Assembly: GCF_023856365.1 (NCBI RefSeq)
Contig: NC_064541.1
Span: forward strand, 25,522,214 to 25,586,213
Source: Brienomyrus brachyistius
Taxonomy: Eukaryota > Chordata > Actinopteri > Osteoglossiformes > Mormyridae
Length of the DNA: 64,000 nucleotides
Direction: 5' to 3'
Positions 59,526 to 64,000 of the stretch are shown here, piece after piece. How positions within the stretch are numbered: position 1 is the stretch's first letter; every line of letters begins with the position of its first letter. The notes below the pieces were generated by a model. That model was not told the origin of the DNA and searched no databases. It saw only the letters and a list, made by a program, of their open reading frames with translations. The position numbers were made by a program, and so were the translations under genes.

Positions 59526-62500
59526 CTCCTTCAGTGTTTTTAGTGAAGGGGTAATAAGGATCACCCACAATCCGCACTGTCACAGCGAGCCGTGAGCCTA
59601 TCCCACAATGCACAGGGCACATGCCTGAGGACACCCTGGATGGGATGTCATAAATGTGATGATTCTGGATTTAGTCAAATTACTAAAATAATAATTTTTG
59701 CACAAGGGTGGCTGTGTGATAGCACTGCCACTCAGGCTGTCGGGCATCGCGCAGCAGTCACCCGTCGTAATTGATATTTTGGAAGTTTTTCTGCAGGATG
59801 CCAAGCTCCTCAGCGAAGGGGAGAGATCAGCCCGACCCAAATTTCATGGTCCAGGCATTAGGAGCTGATGGACAGAGCAACCCATAGCAGAAATGTGTTC
59901 ATGTGAAAAATAGCTATATCATCAGAGAGGACACATTCCATATTAATGCACATGCGGAATACATGCTACCATCTACTCTCATTCAGAGCATGAGGACGTT
60001 ACGCGGGAACAGCCCAAGGGCTCAGTCTTATTGTCAATGGATTGTTTTCTTGCTTTTTTCATGAAACGGCAGTGGGTGTTACCTGTCCTCTGTGCTGTGT
60101 ACATTTATCATCACTCACAAAATGACACGTAAAGGTACCCAGCGCTCACAGCGAAGGCGCCACAAAGCTGTCGAAAATATAATAAATCTGACGTCTCCAG
60201 GGTTGTACGTGAATTATTATTTAACAAAATGAAGATATTTTGAGTGGCAGGTTGCGTTAAGATACAGGGGAACGTAAACTTTAATTAACGTATACCCAAA
60301 CTATAAAATATGCTAATTCAGTATTTAATTGCATTCATACAAGGGCTGACTGGTGTGATGGTGTATCCTCTGTGTTATTGACATTATAAACTTCCACAAG
60401 AATCCCGCCAGTGGCAGACATGTAATTTCCTTCACCATCTGTCCTCAAACAAGCAATTACTGGCGATAAGCGACCAAAAATGGGAGCGGCGGAAACCCGT
60501 AAACTTCACCTGACGAGACGTCCCTCTGAAATCAGGCCTAAAGACCCAATGATTCATTCATTAATTTCCTAAGAAATTCTATTTGGTCTATTACTCTGCA
60601 CATCAGCCCCAGCCGAAATTTATCACTGGGAATCTCAGGAGACGTCCTCCGAGAATTCCGCACTGTCACACCAGGACATCGATTTCACTTCCCACGTCGT
60701 GACACCAGCTGGTTCTCGGTGAAGGGCTGCAAACCAAGGGGAGCTTCTGTAACATTCCGAAGTTTCCTGAAAAACACTTTTGCGCAGTTTGGAATATCTT
60801 GCCTTGGGAATTGCTGCTTACCATCCGATGAATATTTAATATGTATGAGAACGTTGTGGCCTGAGACATCCACTGTAGAGAATGGTTGTTTCTACATTTA
60901 AGCATAAACAATTGTAATGCTTCTGTGGACATGGCGTCAGGAGCTAGCAGGGAGGGACGTCCGCTGCACTTCTGAACATATATCGGTACAATGCACACGT
61001 GAAAGTGACTGCTAATGAATTAATAACGTCGAGTTTGACTCCCACGTGCAAGGAATGCAGTCTCAGGGCATTTTTATATCGTACTATAAGGACATGTAAC
61101 AGACAGAGTGGAATTAAACACACAGATGTTACTGGTGGGGTGGAGGGGCTGCATGCCCCCCCCCCCATCTCTCAACTGTTAAGTTTACTATCCAGACAAA
61201 CCGCATCAATTAAAGTCCAACTTTCCGTGTTTTGGGCCAGATTTTTGTATGACTGACCGTAAGTCTGTGCCAGAAGGGTGAGTCTCACAGCAAACCCACA
61301 CTTTCATCAGTATGCATTGCTTGTCAGGGTATCCAGGAAGGGCTAGCAGGCACCCCCCAGTCGGAGCTGACCCCATCCAGCAGAGCTCATGTGCAATAAA
61401 TAAAGCTACACAGTTCAGTATTTCTGCAGGGATCTGTGAGGGGGGGTGGGGTGGCTGAAAGTACCATTTGAGGTCTTGAATACCCCATTTTGATCACCAG
61501 CTTAGCCAACCGCAACCCGAGCAAATTTGTTTTGGGTCCCCCAAGAGGGACGTGCCCCTCAAAACGTCCAGAACCAGAAATTTGCATTATGGTCTTGTTA
61601 TTCCAGCTAAGGTGCCATTTGCTGAAGAAAGCCACTGAATCAGATCCCCCAGCTCAGGCAATTTATCAGGCCTATTATAACGTTTTGATATCATTGAGGC
61701 CTCTGGTTTGAGATCTTCTGCTTGACCTGTTTTGTTTCAGCTCCATCGTTTGCATTGTTTTGTAGCCTGGCTCATGGGACCTAATTACAGTCCTCTAGCA
61801 CAATCTGATTCGTAGTTAATCCTGCAGGTTTTTTGCAGGCCATTGCTCTGCAAACATCCGAAAGAGCAGCACAGCAAAACAGACATTCAGAAAAGAAAGA
61901 TTTGGCTCTATACTGGAGTGAACAGCTTGGGAAAACAATAAGGAAAATAAAGAAGGAACCGCATCACAATGTGGGAACGTGCCCCAGGCTGAAAGGCCAC
62001 TGAGCAAAATAGGACCTTAATTCAGTGAATATCCACAGCGAACCGCCAAAATGCAAGAAATGACAATTCAAAGCCCAAACAGTAAAACAGTTCCTGATTA
62101 GTTTTAGAGTTAAAACGATCAGGTTGTATTTGGATAATAATTCACTACAGGAAACGGACGTGCATCTGTTCCCCATTAGGTAACCCTCCCTGTGGCAGGA
62201 GATACTAACGGACTGGTCCATTTTGTGACAAAGATTCTTGAACTTTCACGAATCACAGAAGCAATCAGCAGCTCCATTGGTCTGTCTGGTGTGGTCTGAA
62301 TGGAAAGGGATTCAGGCTTGACTCTGCTTTGACACGGCCAGTCCCTTTCAATCTGCAGCCTTCCACAGACGCCACTTAGGCTGCCCGCTTCAGGTGCTGA
62401 TGGGCTACCCCCTCACTCCTCCCCACCCCCCTCTGCTTAGAGGAGGCATGTACTTTCACATTTGTGTCACATTCGATAAATCCGTCCTTTTCGGCGAAGC

Positions 62501-64000
62501 TGGCCCCTGCTGTCAGCCAGGCTAACTAACACACACAATTGGGGAGCCCCCTCCCACCCCGACTGGCCAAAGGCGGCCATTAAATTCTGCCCACTTAAAT
62601 TGGCAGGTGGACATTAACAGCTTGTGTCAGGAAGACAATTACACGATTTCAGTCATTACATTCCCCATTTTCATTGGTCTTTTTATCCCGCTTTTGCATA
62701 ACAGAAGCCACAAAAATGACATGCAGCACTAGCTCTGAAAGAGCTGCTGTGGAGCTGAAGGTTAAGAAGATCCATAAATCAGGGGTCACATTCATTATCT
62801 GACATTTAGTCGATTAACAGAGGCACCTCCTGGATTATGATTTCTCTGTTTGTTGACCATCTGCTGAGGTGATTCTGTTATGAGGTACAGCACCCCATTA
62901 AGCTACTGAGCCAAGATCCCCCCAATAACTGGCGCTGGGGTCATATATGTAGGTACATGTTTAACTGTAAGCCGTAATTGTATATGTATCATGCAGCATT
63001 TCTGCTTTCCAAGAGGATCACAGTGTGCCATCCTACTCTCGCTAATGCTATAGCATGCATTCACCTGCTACACTTCGAAAGTAATTTGAATGGAATTAAA
63101 TTCTGTACGAATTCTGAGATTTCTCAGCAAGTAAGCCCAGTCAGTGTTAAAGTGAGTTCTCTCTCTCCCTGCCTGCTTATCTCTGACAGCTCCGGCAGGA
63201 AAATCCTGCAGAAGAACTTGGGCTGCAAACATAATTAAGCAGGATGCAGTTCCTGGATTTCAGGAAGGATTACTGGTTTTACAAACGGAGAGGCTGCGCA
63301 TGTAACGAAGGGAGTCTCAGCGAAAGGCTTGGCGATTTGTCTGTTCTATTAGGCTGAAGACGTGGGATACTGGGTGATCTCAGCAGCATGAGCACGTGTG
63401 TCAGCGTCTGAGGTGTTATGGATGGTCGGGTTTCAGCTGACAACAAATTGTCCTCTGTGGGGGCTGGGGGGGGGGTATTAGTCAGTAGGTTTAGTGCTGG
63501 CGCTACAGCAGCATGACCTACCACCCTGCAGTGAGGCACTGGCGTCAGCACCACTGGACCACAGCACCACTGGACCACAGCAGTACTGGACCACAGCACC
63601 ACTGGACCCCAACGCAGCCCCTTCATGGACAGGAATGGGTTGTCCTGGAAATGAGCTCAGATGCTCACACTAGGTTTATTAAAAGCTCTTGATTGAACAA
63701 TAATGTGCTGAAAATTATAGTCGTGCAGGTTTTCTTAAAATGATCTAACTGCACATCACATTTAAGTAGCACAAATGTTGTCTTCCAGGCTGTGAATTAC
63801 ATCTACAATAAAACAGGGAATGTAGAGTGTATAAAGCACAGTATAGAGTATGATATGGATATATTGTGGCAACAAAGTCACCAGTATGGAGATGTATTAT
63901 TTTATATTATGGAATATTGACACTAAGGATACAAAATGGTTTTTTTTACTACAATGTGTGATTATAGTACATCTCTTCCATGAAAAGGCTTTGGGAGATC
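59526..64000. other. Gene-free region after NEK11, part 2
   Basis: No coding sequence recognised. A 16-bp repeat (gcaccactggaccaca, 4 copies) occurs at 63547-63608. Confidence 0.6.
63547..63608. repeat. 16-bp tandem repeat
   Basis: Four copies of gcaccactggaccaca with small changes. Confidence 0.9.

Overview
The window is nuclear DNA of a ray-finned fish, probably a teleost. The evidence is vertebrate-type spliced genes with long introns, many micro- and minisatellites, and repeat families common in fish: a tRNA-headed SINE with an (ATCC)n tail, hAT and Harbinger-like MITEs, Tc1 and LINE remnants, and the 'tccccaca' dispersed repeat. The species cannot be fixed from the sequence alone.

Layout. 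Positions 1-12693 (minus strand) carry PTPN23 (HD-PTP), a Bro1-domain endosomal scaffold. I resolved 24 coding exons by splice signal, reading phase and similarity to the human protein. They join in frame for 1758 codons, from the start codon at 12693 to the left edge of the window; only the C-terminal end lies outside. A short promoter-like stretch (about 12880-12945) sits upstream of its start codon. Positions 14659-51623 (plus strand, divergent from PTPN23) carry NEK11, a NIMA-related DNA-damage checkpoint kinase. I resolved 15 coding exons giving about 567 residues and a stop, with a polyadenylation signal at 52045. Nothing gene-like is visible from about 52070 to 64000.

The clearest mobile element is a complete LTR retroelement (17024-20320) in NEK11 intron 1, antisense to NEK11. 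Its two 288-bp LTRs look identical, it has a 5-bp CTAGC target duplication, and it holds one long proline-rich open frame with no pol. Other structure includes exonic and intronic tandem repeats, a partial duplication of NEK11 exon 10, several MITEs with target duplications, and old LINE and Tc1 fragments.

Function. PTPN23 acts with ESCRT complexes in sorting of ubiquitinated receptors. NEK11 acts in the G2/M checkpoint. No functional link between them is evident from sequence. Their head-to-head arrangement is a positional observation; from memory, both are on chromosome 3 in human but far apart.
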